NCBI RefSeq assembly: GCF_042665255.1
Contig: NZ_JBHTCD010000005.1
DNA from: Insolitispirillum peregrinum
Lineage (GTDB): Bacteria > Pseudomonadota > Alphaproteobacteria > Rhodospirillales > Rhodospirillaceae
DNA length: 64,000 bases
Direction: 5' to 3' (one strand)
Below the pieces are notes generated by a model that saw nothing but the letters and a program-made list of their open reading frames with translations, was not told the DNA's origin and searched no databases. This document shows, piece after piece, positions 49,453 to 58,088 of the stretch; position 1 is the stretch's first letter; each line of letters begins with the position of its first letter. The position numbers and the translations under genes are program-made.

Positions 49453-51131
49453 CGCCCGGCGCTCTCCTGCGTTGCTGGTTGTCCCCGCCAGTCGAGGCCG
49501 TGCCCGGCGAGATAGCGTTCACCCACCCACGAAAAGGCATTGCGATAGCCGCGACGATCGCCCAGCACCCGCAGGTAGGGCAGAAAGGCCATGTTCAGCA
49601 GCACGTCCATCGGATAGCCGAACACCTGTTTCTCAACCCGGTGCCACGTCTGGCGTCCAAAGGGCGCACAGGCCAGCCTGGCCAGCAAACGCGGCCCGCG
49701 CAGCCAGCCCGGCAGCACCGTGCGCGGCGGCGTGCGATAGCCCTGCCAGACACCGCCCCAGTCAAGCTCCCACAGGACCTCGCGATAGAGGGCTTGTCCA
49801 ACCTTCAGCGAGGCCGGAACGCCTTCGTAGAAATCAATCAACGGCTTTTCCCACAGCGGCAACCGCCAGTCGATGCCGAAGAAATCATAAACCCGCTGGC
49901 CGGGAACCACATACTTGGCCTGCCGGTTTTCATACTCCGACACCTCATAGGCGCCATGTGGGGCGTCTGCCGGAACCTCGGACAGGCCGATCTCGTTCAG
50001 GTGCGCCAACAGGCGGGCCTTGATCAGGGCCATCAGCTCGGGCGTTTGCGCGCTCTGCCACAGGTCATAGTGTTTCTTGACCAGCGCCGCGAACACCTGG
50101 TCGAACCGTTCCGCCGCCGACAGCTCCGGCAAGGGAGCCGCCAGCGACGGCGGCACATGCCCGCCGGTCAGATAGTCGCCCGACTGGCCGTTGATCATCA
50201 CGCAGTCCGCAGGCAGCCAGCCCTGTTCGGTCAAATCGCGGATGGCGAGGAAATCCTGCTCGAACGGGGTGGCGCTCAGGCTGTCGGCAAAGGCCACATA
50301 GTCATCATGCAGGGCCGAGGTCAGCGCCGCCCGCTGGCGGGACAGGGTATAAGGGACAAAGGTCCAGCGATAACCCAGCCGCTCGGCAATCTGGCGGCTG
50401 GCAATTGCTTCGTAATTGCCCGGCTGGCCGTAGGCAAAGCAGTGGACATCCTTCACGCCCGCCGCGTGCAGGCCGCTGACGATCAGGCGGGAATCCAGCC
50501 CGGCACTCAGCGGCACCACAATCGGACGCCCGGCGCAGCCCTGCGCCAGCGTTTGAAACAGTTGATGCAGGATGTCTTTCAACACGGTGCGGGCACGCTC
50601 GGGCGTCAGCTCGGGACGCACCCGCCAGGGCCGGTACTGGTGCCAGCGGTGAAAGTCCACCTGCCCCGGCCCCCGGACGTGGCACAGCTCCCCCACCGCC
50701 AACCGGCGCACCCCGCGATGCAGGGTGGCGGTGCCGGTGCTGAACCCGGCCAGCGCCATTTCACGGGCGGTGTCCGTGTCAAGAGCCTGCAACAGCGGGG
50801 TATCGGTCACCTGTAACGGGCGGTCACTGACCCGGCCATCGGTGCCGATGAACAGCGGAAAGCTGGCCACCCGGTCCACCGCCGCCCAGACTTCCCCCTG
50901 CCGTTCCGCCCGCAGACAGAAATGGCCGTCCAGCGTGGACAGAAACGCCGCCAGTTGCCCCTGAACGATGGCCTCGCGGACCAGCCCGGCCAGCGCCGTT
51001 CCCTGATGCGTCCGGCCAGCGGCGATTCCATAGCCCTTGACCGCCACCTGCCAGCCATCATCCCCCGCCGGGACAGAGGTCCAGCCTGTCGCCGCCGCCT
51101 GTCCGCCTGTCGTCGTCCGGCTGTGGTTCAC
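49449..51131 (-). CDS. Asparagine-synthetase-like protein without N-terminal Cys
   Basis: A 560-residue AsnB-type protein. The synthetase P-loop appears as VVPLSAGLDSRLIVSGLHAAG near residue 205 (SGGLDS type), followed by FAYGQPGNYEAIASRQIAERLG and YVAFADSLSATPFEQDFLAI. The N-terminal 130 residues keep the shape of the glutamine amidotransferase domain (FLSTLDGHFCLRAER, then AVDRVASFPLFIG) but there is no Met-Cys start, so glutaminase activity is unlikely. Such proteins in glycan clusters may form amides with ammonia or another amine. It overlaps the next gene's start by 4 bp. Confidence 0.75.
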   Translation of the reverse strand: MNHSRTTTGGQAAATGWTSVPAGDDGWQVAVKGYGIAAGRTHQGTALAGLVREAIVQGQLAAFLSTLDGHFCLRAERQGEVWAAVDRVASFPLFIGTDGRVSDRPLQVTDTPLLQALDTDTAREMALAGFSTGTATLHRGVRRLAVGELCHVRGPGQVDFHRWHQYRPWRVRPELTPERARTVLKDILHQLFQTLAQGCAGRPIVVPLSAGLDSRLIVSGLHAAGVKDVHCFAYGQPGNYEAIASRQIAERLGYRWTFVPYTLSRQRAALTSALHDDYVAFADSLSATPFEQDFLAIRDLTEQGWLPADCVMINGQSGDYLTGGHVPPSLAAPLPELSAAERFDQVFAALVKKHYDLWQSAQTPELMALIKARLLAHLNEIGLSEVPADAPHGAYEVSEYENRQAKYVVPGQRVYDFFGIDWRLPLWEKPLIDFYEGVPASLKVGQALYREVLWELDWGGVWQGYRTPPRTVLPGWLRGPRLLARLACAPFGRQTWHRVEKQVFGYPMDVLLNMAFLPYLRVLGDRRGYRNAFSWVGERYLAGHGLDWRGQPATQESAGR

Positions 51132-51137
51132 AGTGGG

Positions 51138-52724
51138 TTATCCTTGTTCTGCCAGCAGATATTTCCGGGCAAAGGCCCCGCCATCATCCGGGGCGGCCTG
51201 CAACGCCGCCGCCACCTCGGCAAAGTCAACCTGTGGCCGACCATCGGCGTCCATCCGGCTGGGGACAATCGCGCAACGGGCCGAAAAATCCTGCCAGACC
51301 TCCGGGTTCCAGTGGGCCAGATGATGGTCGATGAACACCACCGGCTTTTCGCTGCAAATGGCTTCCCACAGGGTCGAGGTGGCCGGATAGTCGAGCACAA
51401 AGGCATCGGCCTGATCCATCACCTCGCCAAAACGCCCACCAAGGAACTCGCCCGCTTGCGACCGCTTCAGTGGCACGCCCTTGCGCAGTCCCTCCGGGTG
51501 CTGCTTGACCAGCACCTCGAGCCCCTGCCCGGCCAGACCATCGATCAGACGCCCCTGCCAGTCGGCATAGACCGGGTCCGGCAACAGCGGTTGAAGCGGA
51601 TATTGCGTTTCCCCAACGAATGCCGTGGTAACGTACATCACCCGTTTCGGCGGCTGTGCCCCCTGCCCTTTGCGGAACGGAAAGCTCGCCTTGCCCGCGC
51701 TGGTCGCCTCGATCACCGGCACCGTGCCATCAAGGGATTTCGCCGGAGACAGGCCATCGGTCAGCACCTTGGCCTTGGCTTTGGCATCCACCACAAAGCG
51801 GTCACAGAAGGCAAATTCATGAATGTGCAGCGGCCCCAGATCGGCATGGATATGGCCGCCGCCACCGTGCTCGAAGCCAATGACCGAACCACCTTCCCGC
51901 TTGACGGCGGCCCGCACCAGACGGGTCAGGATGTTGCCGCCGGTGCCGGTCCAGATTTCCCGTGGCACCGAGCGCCAATGCTGGCGCAACGCCGCATCAT
52001 AGCTGGTGACAGTCGCCAGATAACCGACAGTCGCCTGTTGCAATGCCGCCCGCAAAGGCGCGACATCACCACCCCCCAAAGCCACCACCGTCGGCAAGAT
52101 CCGTTCCAGCAGGGCCGCCGCCGCCCCATGGAACAGGTCCACCTGCGCGCTGGAGGCAGTCGGCAAGGCTCCGCGCTGATGATGAGCAAACACCCGGTCA
52201 GCCATCAGGTAGGCAAAGCGCCGCTGCTGATCCTGCCGGGCCATACCTTGCAGCAAGGTGTTGTGATTGAAAATACCGGTCGGACGGTCCCAGGGCCACA
52301 GCAGCCGCTGGTTGGTCAGAAAGCCATGCGCCTGCGCCCGCAACCAGCTCTTTTCCTGCCGTGCGGTGGTGCGGGCAACGCGGTCACGCACCTGCCCGTA
52401 AAAGCCATCGGCATCAAGGGCAGCGCCCTCGAACAACGCCCGGACAATCCCCTGACGTTCAAAGCGGAAAGCCATCCCGCTGGCCCGCGCCCGTTGCCAG
52501 ACCAGCCAGGCCAGGCAGACCGTCAGGCAGGTGACATCCATCACTGGCGCGGCCAGTGCCCAGCGCATCCGGCTGTCTTCATCGGGAAGCTGCCGACCGG
52601 TTGCCACCACGGCCGGAATGATCGCCCGGTTCAGGGCATGGGTGTCTTCGATCGACGTTGGCCAGCGTATGGCATCTTCCGGCCATTGTTCGACCGCCGT
52701 AATGTCATACGCATAGACCGTCAT
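51138..52724 (-). CDS. Unknown 528-aa protein, possible GT-B-like transferase
   Basis: I do not recognise a named family. The N-terminal 190 residues are helical. From about 225 on, an alpha/beta region resembles a GT-B or CDP-glycerol-transferase-like fold: GGSVIGFEHGGGGHIHAD near 280, then KRVMYVTTAFVG near 370, then LEVLVKQHPEG near 430 and DAFVLDYPATSTLWEAICSE near 465, which recalls the nucleotide-sugar loop (D-x-S-S/T-x-x-E). A HHLAHW segment follows. The position between an AsnB-like protein and a sugar-associated methylase suggests a transferase for a glycan component. ATG at 52724; spaced 5 bp after the methylase stop. Confidence 0.6.
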   Translation of the reverse strand: MTVYAYDITAVEQWPEDAIRWPTSIEDTHALNRAIIPAVVATGRQLPDEDSRMRWALAAPVMDVTCLTVCLAWLVWQRARASGMAFRFERQGIVRALFEGAALDADGFYGQVRDRVARTTARQEKSWLRAQAHGFLTNQRLLWPWDRPTGIFNHNTLLQGMARQDQQRRFAYLMADRVFAHHQRGALPTASSAQVDLFHGAAAALLERILPTVVALGGGDVAPLRAALQQATVGYLATVTSYDAALRQHWRSVPREIWTGTGGNILTRLVRAAVKREGGSVIGFEHGGGGHIHADLGPLHIHEFAFCDRFVVDAKAKAKVLTDGLSPAKSLDGTVPVIEATSAGKASFPFRKGQGAQPPKRVMYVTTAFVGETQYPLQPLLPDPVYADWQGRLIDGLAGQGLEVLVKQHPEGLRKGVPLKRSQAGEFLGGRFGEVMDQADAFVLDYPATSTLWEAICSEKPVVFIDHHLAHWNPEVWQDFSARCAIVPSRMDADGRPQVDFAEVAAALQAAPDDGGAFARKYLLAEQG

Positions 52725-52729
52725 GGATT

Positions 52730-53356
52730 TCAGACCTTTTCAAACAGCCACCAGGTAGTGTCGTCAAACGGCGAATTGCCCAGCCAGAAAAAGCCGGTAT
52801 TGACCGGCTTCAGGCCCGGCCACTGTTCCTGATAGTAGCGGCCAAAATCGCGCTTGAACAACAGACCGCTGTGACCACGATAATTGATTTCTTCCGGCTG
52901 CTTGGCAAAGTATTCGTTGCACAGCACGTACTTTTTCGACACCCGCACCACTTCGCTCATGATGCGCGGCAGGTCGGCAGGGGCGATGTGGATCAGTACC
53001 CCCGAGGTGAACACCAGATCAATCGAGTTGTCCGCGAACGGCAGTTCAAAGCCGGTGCAGTTGTGCGCCGAGCTCAGGCGCGGCCCGACCGTTGCCTGCA
53101 GCAGGTCAAATGCCTCGACAAACGGTTCAACGGCATGCAGCTCGGCATCACACAGACGGCTCCACGACACCAGATTGCGCCCGATGTTCGCCCCGACTTC
53201 CAGAATCGACTGCGGAGCCTGTGGCAGCGACCGCGCAACGTTGGTCCATGCCGCCGTCCGGGGCCCCAGATCCGCCTCGTCAGAGGCACTGTTGCGTTGC
53301 AGGTACGCCTTGCCGAACTCGCCGGTCCAGGCATCAAGCTGCGTCGTGTTGGTCAC
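52730..53356 (-). CDS. Pseudaminic-acid-biosynthesis-associated methylase
   Basis: A 208-residue SAM-dependent methyltransferase. The start, LDAWTGEFGKAYLQRNS, and the tail, NTGFFWLGNSPFDDTTWWLF, match the group found in pseudaminic-acid and flagellin-glycan clusters (TIGR03587 type). SAM motif I is ILEVGANIGRNLVS near 60, motif II ELHAVEPF and motif IV LVFTSGVLIHI near 120. It would methylate a sugar or its substituent. The start is GTG at 53356, overlapping the previous stop by 4 bp (GTGA); an ATG at 53374 is possible but lies within the upstream gene. Confidence 0.85.
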   Translation of the reverse strand: MTNTTQLDAWTGEFGKAYLQRNSASDEADLGPRTAAWTNVARSLPQAPQSILEVGANIGRNLVSWSRLCDAELHAVEPFVEAFDLLQATVGPRLSSAHNCTGFELPFADNSIDLVFTSGVLIHIAPADLPRIMSEVVRVSKKYVLCNEYFAKQPEEINYRGHSGLLFKRDFGRYYQEQWPGLKPVNTGFFWLGNSPFDDTTWWLFEKV

Positions 53357-53874
53357 GGTTTTGCCCCCGTCCACTGGAGAAATCCAAAAGTCACATCATC
53401 ACCCGGCTGCAGCGGGTATTGCAAACGGCAGCCAATCACCCGATCGTGCTGGGCAGCGTCGATCCCGCCACCGCCGGAACGGATCGCCAGGTCACTCACG
53501 GTCAACTGATGGTTCAACGGCAACGCGCGTGCCGCCACCAGTGTCTGCCGTTCCCGCCGCATCAGGTCGAGAGCCGCCAGTCGGGAGGGCTGGAAAACAA
53601 TAAAGCCCCAAAGATCGGCCTGAGGCAGCACGTCTTCCAGCTGATCCAGTTCGGTGATCACCAGCCCGATCCGGGCCGCAACCGGTTGCGGAATGGTCAT
53701 CGAAGGCCACAGCCGCAGCAAGGCCCCGAACCGCTCGGCCAGCCAGCCTTCAGTGTCGTCGGCACCATCGGGCAGGGTGACTGCCTCGGTCCAGCGTTCA
53801 CTCCACGGCGCCCGCCGGAACGCCGCAAAAGCATCATCCTGCTCCGGGAGCGCCAGAATAATCCGCGCTGCCAT
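53353..53874 (-). CDS. Hypothetical protein with C-terminal SAF-like domain
   Basis: A 173-residue protein. The N-terminal 110 residues match no family I know. From about residue 112 it has a SAF (antifreeze-like) pattern: RALPLNHQLTVSDLAIRSGG, then a G-x-x-x-x-x-x-x-IG-x-RL segment and LQPGDDVTFGFL. This closely parallels the SAF tail of the NeuB-type protein in the same operon (VQAIRDIAAGEALVVGQNIA ... VSREIATGDGVT). In NeuB the SAF domain covers the partner subunit's active site. A stand-alone version beside neuB might bind a sugar acid or NeuB, but this is conjecture. It overlaps its neighbours' stop and start codons. Confidence 0.55.
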   Translation of the reverse strand: MAARIILALPEQDDAFAAFRRAPWSERWTEAVTLPDGADDTEGWLAERFGALLRLWPSMTIPQPVAARIGLVITELDQLEDVLPQADLWGFIVFQPSRLAALDLMRRERQTLVAARALPLNHQLTVSDLAIRSGGGGIDAAQHDRVIGCRLQYPLQPGDDVTFGFLQWTGAKP

Positions 53875-54845
53875 CAGGGAACCAGAGCCATCACGGAGCG
53901 AATCCGGTCCAGCGCCACCGACGGCACCGCGCCATGGAAGCCCAGAACGGCCTGTTCCAGATTCATCGCCTTGCCGTTCAGGGTACGGCGACCAACGCCA
54001 GCGGCCAGCATCAGCAACTGGGTTTCCAGCGGCTGATAAATCACGTCGAACACCAGCGCATCAGGCGACAGACTCGACAGCGCGGCAAGGGATTCCGCCA
54101 GATTACGGGCCATGCCACTCAGGTCTTCACCCACCGCCGCCAGCGGCGTTGCCGCCCGCACGACATTCAGGCTGCCGATCACCGGCTGCAGCCCAAAACC
54201 GATGCTGGTGCAATTGATCACCACATCCGCCCCGACCACCGCCGCCGCAGGCGAGGCGGCGCAAATACGGACCGGACCACCCAGCCGGGCGGCCAGCGCC
54301 TCGGCCTTGGCGATGTCACGATTCCACAGGGTCAGCATACCGCCATCGGCCAAAGTGTCAGCGACAAAGGCCGCCACCGCCGCCCCGGCCCCGCCGCAGC
54401 CCAGCAGGGTGACCTGCCGGTTGCCCAGCACTCCGCCCGGCAAGGCTGCCAGCAGCGAGGCCAACGCCCCCGCACCATCGGTATTGGTCCCGACCAACGC
54501 ATCACCATCGCGATACAGGGCATTGACGGCCCCAATCTTGAGCGCCAGCGGGTCCACACGGTCCAGCAACGGCAGGATCAGCACCTTGTGCGGCATGGTG
54601 ACCGCCCCGCCCAGAAAGCGCGGATCAGCCTTCAGGGCCGCGACCATCGCGGGCAGCCCGTCCGCCGTCACGTCCAGCGGGTACATCCGCACGTCAAGGT
54701 TTTCTGCCGCGAACACCGCATTCCACAGCAACGGCGAACGCGCGCCTTGCGACGGACGTTCGCCCAGAATGGCGGTATACTGCCCGCTGACAGTCAGATC
54801 GGGATGATTGCCCGCCAGCGCGGAGACAGCAGCAGAAAAACCCAT
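53874..54845 (-). CDS. Shikimate-dehydrogenase-like protein
   Basis: A 323-residue AroE-family protein. The substrate domain has YTAILGERPSQGARSPLLWN near 20-45, with the SxSxSP loop diverged but ending RSPLLWN, then the catalytic Lys in TMPHK near 95 and the catalytic Asp in GTNTDGAGAL near 125. The NADP domain has LLGCGGAGAAVAAFV near 150. Catalytic residues are kept, so it should reduce 3-dehydroshikimate or a related cyclic acid. It lies beside a DAHP-synthase-like gene in a sugar cluster rather than with aro genes; a specialised role is inferred. ATG at 54845 follows AAAGGATC. Confidence 0.75.
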   Translation of the reverse strand: MGFSAAVSALAGNHPDLTVSGQYTAILGERPSQGARSPLLWNAVFAAENLDVRMYPLDVTADGLPAMVAALKADPRFLGGAVTMPHKVLILPLLDRVDPLALKIGAVNALYRDGDALVGTNTDGAGALASLLAALPGGVLGNRQVTLLGCGGAGAAVAAFVADTLADGGMLTLWNRDIAKAEALAARLGGPVRICAASPAAAVVGADVVINCTSIGFGLQPVIGSLNVVRAATPLAAVGEDLSGMARNLAESLAALSSLSPDALVFDVIYQPLETQLLMLAAGVGRRTLNGKAMNLEQAVLGFHGAVPSVALDRIRSVMALVP

Positions 54846-54901
54846 CACGGCAGATCCTTTTTCGAAAACCCGCTTACAACGACCGAATAACAAGGGCCTG
54901 A

Positions 54902-55798
54902 TTACAGGGATCGGCCAACGGTCCGGCCAACGGCACGGGCAACCGCTTCCATCGACAGCATCAGCTGGTCGTAAGCATCAAAGGAAATCGGCTGCAGCGG
55001 ATCAACGGCGGCATTGCGCGGATCGGGATGAACTTCCAGCATGATGAAGTCCGCACCGGCACCAATGGAGGCCAGCGTCATCGGCTTGACCCACGGCGCC
55101 CAGAAGGTGGCGTGCGACGGATCGGTGCCGACCGGATAGCTGCAGAATTCCTGCGCTGCCGGAACCACCTGCAGGTCAAGCAGGAAGCGCGACGACGCGC
55201 GGTGGGTATGCGGCACGGCCATCCCGCGTTCGCACAGGATCAGCTTGGTGCAGCCTTCCAGCAGCATGTACTCGGCAGCGCCCAGCCAGTCGCGCAGGGA
55301 CGCGCCATAGTGACGCTTCAGCATGCACGGCTTGCCACTGCGGGCACAGTCGATCAGCAGTGCGTAGTTCTGCATGTTGCGGGTGCCGATCTGCAGGATG
55401 TCGGCCACTTCGGCCACCGCACCGACATAGTTCTGGTCCATCACTTCGGTGATGATCGGCAGACCGGTGGCATCGCGGGCGTCTTGCAGATAGCGCAGAC
55501 CTTCTTCGCGCAGCTCGAAATACTTGTCCGAGCGGTAGGGGAAGGACAGCGGCTTGAACGCACCACCGCGCAGGAAGTGGCCACCGGCCTTTTTCACCGC
55601 TTCAGCCGTGCGCAGGATCATCTCACGGTTTTCCACCGTGTTCGGGCCTGCCATCACCGGAATCAGATCGCCCCCGAACGGCACCCCGGCAATCTCGAAC
55701 TGACGACGCGGCTCGTCACCCCGGCGTGCGGCCAGGGGGAACTTGCTGGCGAGGTCTTCATCGCTGATGTCTTTGCCCGGAGCCTTGTTCTCGATCAT
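54902..55798 (-). CDS. DAHP-synthase-like protein with Asn in place of the metal-ligand Cys
   Basis: A 298-residue type I-beta DAHP/KDO8P synthase-fold protein. Recognisable blocks: VMAGPNTVEN near 50, HFLRGGAFKPLSFPYRSD near 75, LPIITEVMDQNYVGAVAEVA near 120, DILQIGTRNMQNYALL near 140, TKLILCERGMAVPH near 190, PVGTDPSHATFWAPW near 225 and FIMLEVHPDPRNAAVD near 255. The AGPCSVES Cys that binds metal in DAHP synthases is Asn here; His, Glu and Asp ligands remain. Metal-independent KDO8P synthases have the same Cys-to-Asn change. The ATG at 55798 follows AAGGACG. Product unknown; probably a specialised 3-deoxy-aldulosonate. Confidence 0.8.
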   Translation of the reverse strand: MIENKAPGKDISDEDLASKFPLAARRGDEPRRQFEIAGVPFGGDLIPVMAGPNTVENREMILRTAEAVKKAGGHFLRGGAFKPLSFPYRSDKYFELREEGLRYLQDARDATGLPIITEVMDQNYVGAVAEVADILQIGTRNMQNYALLIDCARSGKPCMLKRHYGASLRDWLGAAEYMLLEGCTKLILCERGMAVPHTHRASSRFLLDLQVVPAAQEFCSYPVGTDPSHATFWAPWVKPMTLASIGAGADFIMLEVHPDPRNAAVDPLQPISFDAYDQLMLSMEAVARAVGRTVGRSL

Positions 55799-55926
55799 CG
55801 GTTCGTCCTTACTGACAATAAGGGAACCCACGCGGCGCGTGCCGTGGGGAGCCTGAAAAAAGCGCAAGGGAGGGTACTTACAACGCCCATCCCGAAAAGT
55901 CCATGCCTGCGGCAAACACTGCGGCC

Positions 55927-57021
55927 TCAGGGGGCGAGGTCGGCCAGTGTCACCCCGTCACCGGTCGCAATCTCCCGGCTCACCCGCTGGCCGCTCAGCG
56001 CAGGCAGATCATGGGGATGGGCCCCCGGAACCCGCTTGCCCGGTCGCAGAATGGCAATGTTTTGCCCAACCACCAGCGCTTCGCCCGCAGCAATATCCCG
56101 GATGGCCTGCACTCGCCGCCGGGCAAAGGCATGCAGTTCTTCTTCGATCGGCTCGACCTTTTTCACCCCGTCGCCCAGCATTGCCTCGATGGCGCGAATG
56201 CCGCGCACCATCGCCGCCAGCTCGTCGGGCATGATCGAATTGAAATGGTCCGGGCCGGGACCGCTCTTGTCGACCGTAAAGTGCTTTTCAATCACCTTCG
56301 CCCCCAGCGCCACGGCGGCAAACGGCGCGTGCAGGGCATGGGGACTGTGGTCCGACAGCCCCGGGACCGCACCGAACTCACGCCCCAGTGCCGCCAAAGC
56401 CCGCAGGTTCATCGCCTCGTCCGGGGCAGGATAGCTGGCGGTGCATTGCAGGATCGACAGCTCGGTACCGCCTGCCGCCCGATAGCAGTCCACCGCCCAC
56501 GCCACATCCTGCGGCGCAGCGGCGCCGGTGGACATGATCATCGGCTTGCCGCTGCGGGCAATGGCTTCGATCAGCGGATACAGGGTGATCTCGTAAGAGG
56601 CCATCTTGTGGATTGGCGTCAGCGGATCGACCAGCGCAAAGTCTTCCAGCGAAAAACACGACGACATGAACACCAGCGCACAGGCGCGGGCGTGCTCGGC
56701 CAGACCGGGCAGCATGTCAGCCGGCATCATCCGTTCACGGATCACATCCAGAATCGAGCGCCGGATACCTGCCGCCGACAGATAGTCGCTTTCCCCCGGA
56801 TTGGCGACATAGACCGTTTCCGGGCGATAGGTCTGGAACTTGACCGCATCACAGCCTGCTTCGGCGGCCAGTTCGATCATCTGGCGGGCCACGCTGTCAT
56901 CGTTGGAATCGCCAAAATGCCAGTTGGTGCCAACCTCGGCGATCACAAAGCACGGGGCATCGCCTCCAATGTGCCGGGAACCGGCAGGAGTCGGGATCGA
57001 AAAAGCAGTCTCAGGAGACAT
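55927..57021 (-). CDS. neuB: Nonulosonic acid synthase (NeuB/PseI/LegI family)
   Basis: A 364-residue PEP-dependent synthase that condenses a 6-carbon amino sugar with PEP to a nine-carbon nonulosonic acid. The TIM barrel starts FVIAEVGTNWHFGDSNDDS near 27, then CDAVKFQTYRPETVYV near 55, MASYEITLYPLIEAI near 150, and EKHFTVDKSGPGPDHFNSI near 245. The SAF tail covers about 300-362. The PDHFNSI signature is typical; pseudaminic versus legionaminic type cannot be settled. ATG at 57021 with GGACAGG upstream is preferred; it overlaps the pseG stop. The gene follows pseG. Confidence 0.9.
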   Translation of the reverse strand: MSPETAFSIPTPAGSRHIGGDAPCFVIAEVGTNWHFGDSNDDSVARQMIELAAEAGCDAVKFQTYRPETVYVANPGESDYLSAAGIRRSILDVIRERMMPADMLPGLAEHARACALVFMSSCFSLEDFALVDPLTPIHKMASYEITLYPLIEAIARSGKPMIMSTGAAAPQDVAWAVDCYRAAGGTELSILQCTASYPAPDEAMNLRALAALGREFGAVPGLSDHSPHALHAPFAAVALGAKVIEKHFTVDKSGPGPDHFNSIMPDELAAMVRGIRAIEAMLGDGVKKVEPIEEELHAFARRRVQAIRDIAAGEALVVGQNIAILRPGKRVPGAHPHDLPALSGQRVSREIATGDGVTLADLAP

Positions 57022-58051
57022 CGGGGGCCTGTCCATCATCGGAAGGAAAGAAAGTCGTGCTTACTGCATATACCACGGCGGCGGCTCCGCCACCATCCAA
57101 CACTCGGCAGGCGGTGGCGGCCTGAGCCTGCCGGGCGGCAGGATCCTGCAACATGGCCCGCAGAGCGGTGGCAATGGCCTGTTCATCTGCGCCCAGCGGC
57201 AACACCGTCGCCACCCCGCACGCCTGCAAGCCACGCCCAAGGGCCAGTTGATTGTCAACGATCGGAACCAGGACCTGCGCCAATCCCAGACAGGCGCGTT
57301 CCAGCGCCGCCCCGGCGGGTGTGCCAAAAGCAACGTCATGACCGGCACACAGGTTGGCCATATCGGCCACCTGTTCACGGACCTCCAGCCCCGGAAGTCC
57401 CGCCGCCAGCGCCAGCACCTCGTCCCGCGCCGGGGCCGAGAGCAGCCCGAGAACCGCCGTTCCCTGCACGCTCGCCAGCGCGCTGTCCGCCGCCAGCGCC
57501 CGCAGGCAGCGGGCCGCAAGCCCCAGATCGTTGCCCCCCCCGCAACTGATCAACAGCCGTTGGCCGGTTTTGGCCCCCTGCCGCAAGGCTCGCAGCGGCT
57601 TGCCAATCAAGGCATGCTGCGGTGCCGTCAGCACGGGAATCCCCTGCGGGAGGTTCGCCACCGCCGTCAGGTCAAAAACCGTCGGCAACACCAGCAGGTC
57701 ACACCGGAAGTCCCCCAGCGGCGGATCACTGACCATCACCAGTCGCCCGGGCTTTGCCTGCTGACAGTGACGCTGCCAGTCTGCGGTCAGGGCATAAAGA
57801 TCACCGACCACCACATCAGCCGACCGGACACAGTCCAGCCAGCGGGGATCAGTCCAGTCCTGCAACAGATCGTGCTCGTCATGGGCAGGAGGCAGCACGG
57901 TCACCGCGGCAAAGCGTTCCTGCAAAAAGGCGGGCACCGTGGCATAAAAGACCACCGACCAGCCGGCATCGGCAAAGGCCTCGCCCAGCGCCAACGAGCG
58001 CATCAGATGCCCCAGCCCCAGATGGGGCGCCCCGCTGGTGCGGATCACCAC
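57011..58051 (-). CDS. pseG: UDP-sugar hydrolase PseG-like
   Basis: A 346-residue GT-B-like hydrolase that removes UDP from the amino-sugar precursor before NeuB/PseI. It starts VVIRTSGAPHLGLGHLMRSLALGEAF, the PseG signature with GxGHxxR. VVGDLYAL near 100, LISCGGGNDLG near 185 and GTPAGAALERACLGLAQVLVP near 270 are typical of the donor side. No ATG fits; GTG at 58051 places the start at the first strand, where PseG proteins begin, 37 bp after the preceding stop. Longer open frame upstream overlaps the LpxD-like gene and is not family-like. Confidence 0.82.
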   Translation of the reverse strand: MVIRTSGAPHLGLGHLMRSLALGEAFADAGWSVVFYATVPAFLQERFAAVTVLPPAHDEHDLLQDWTDPRWLDCVRSADVVVGDLYALTADWQRHCQQAKPGRLVMVSDPPLGDFRCDLLVLPTVFDLTAVANLPQGIPVLTAPQHALIGKPLRALRQGAKTGQRLLISCGGGNDLGLAARCLRALAADSALASVQGTAVLGLLSAPARDEVLALAAGLPGLEVREQVADMANLCAGHDVAFGTPAGAALERACLGLAQVLVPIVDNQLALGRGLQACGVATVLPLGADEQAIATALRAMLQDPAARQAQAATACRVLDGGGAAAVVYAVSTTFFPSDDGQAPDVS

Positions 58052-58088
58052 CTGTCGCCCACAGGCTGGCCCTGACGGGAAAAGCGGC

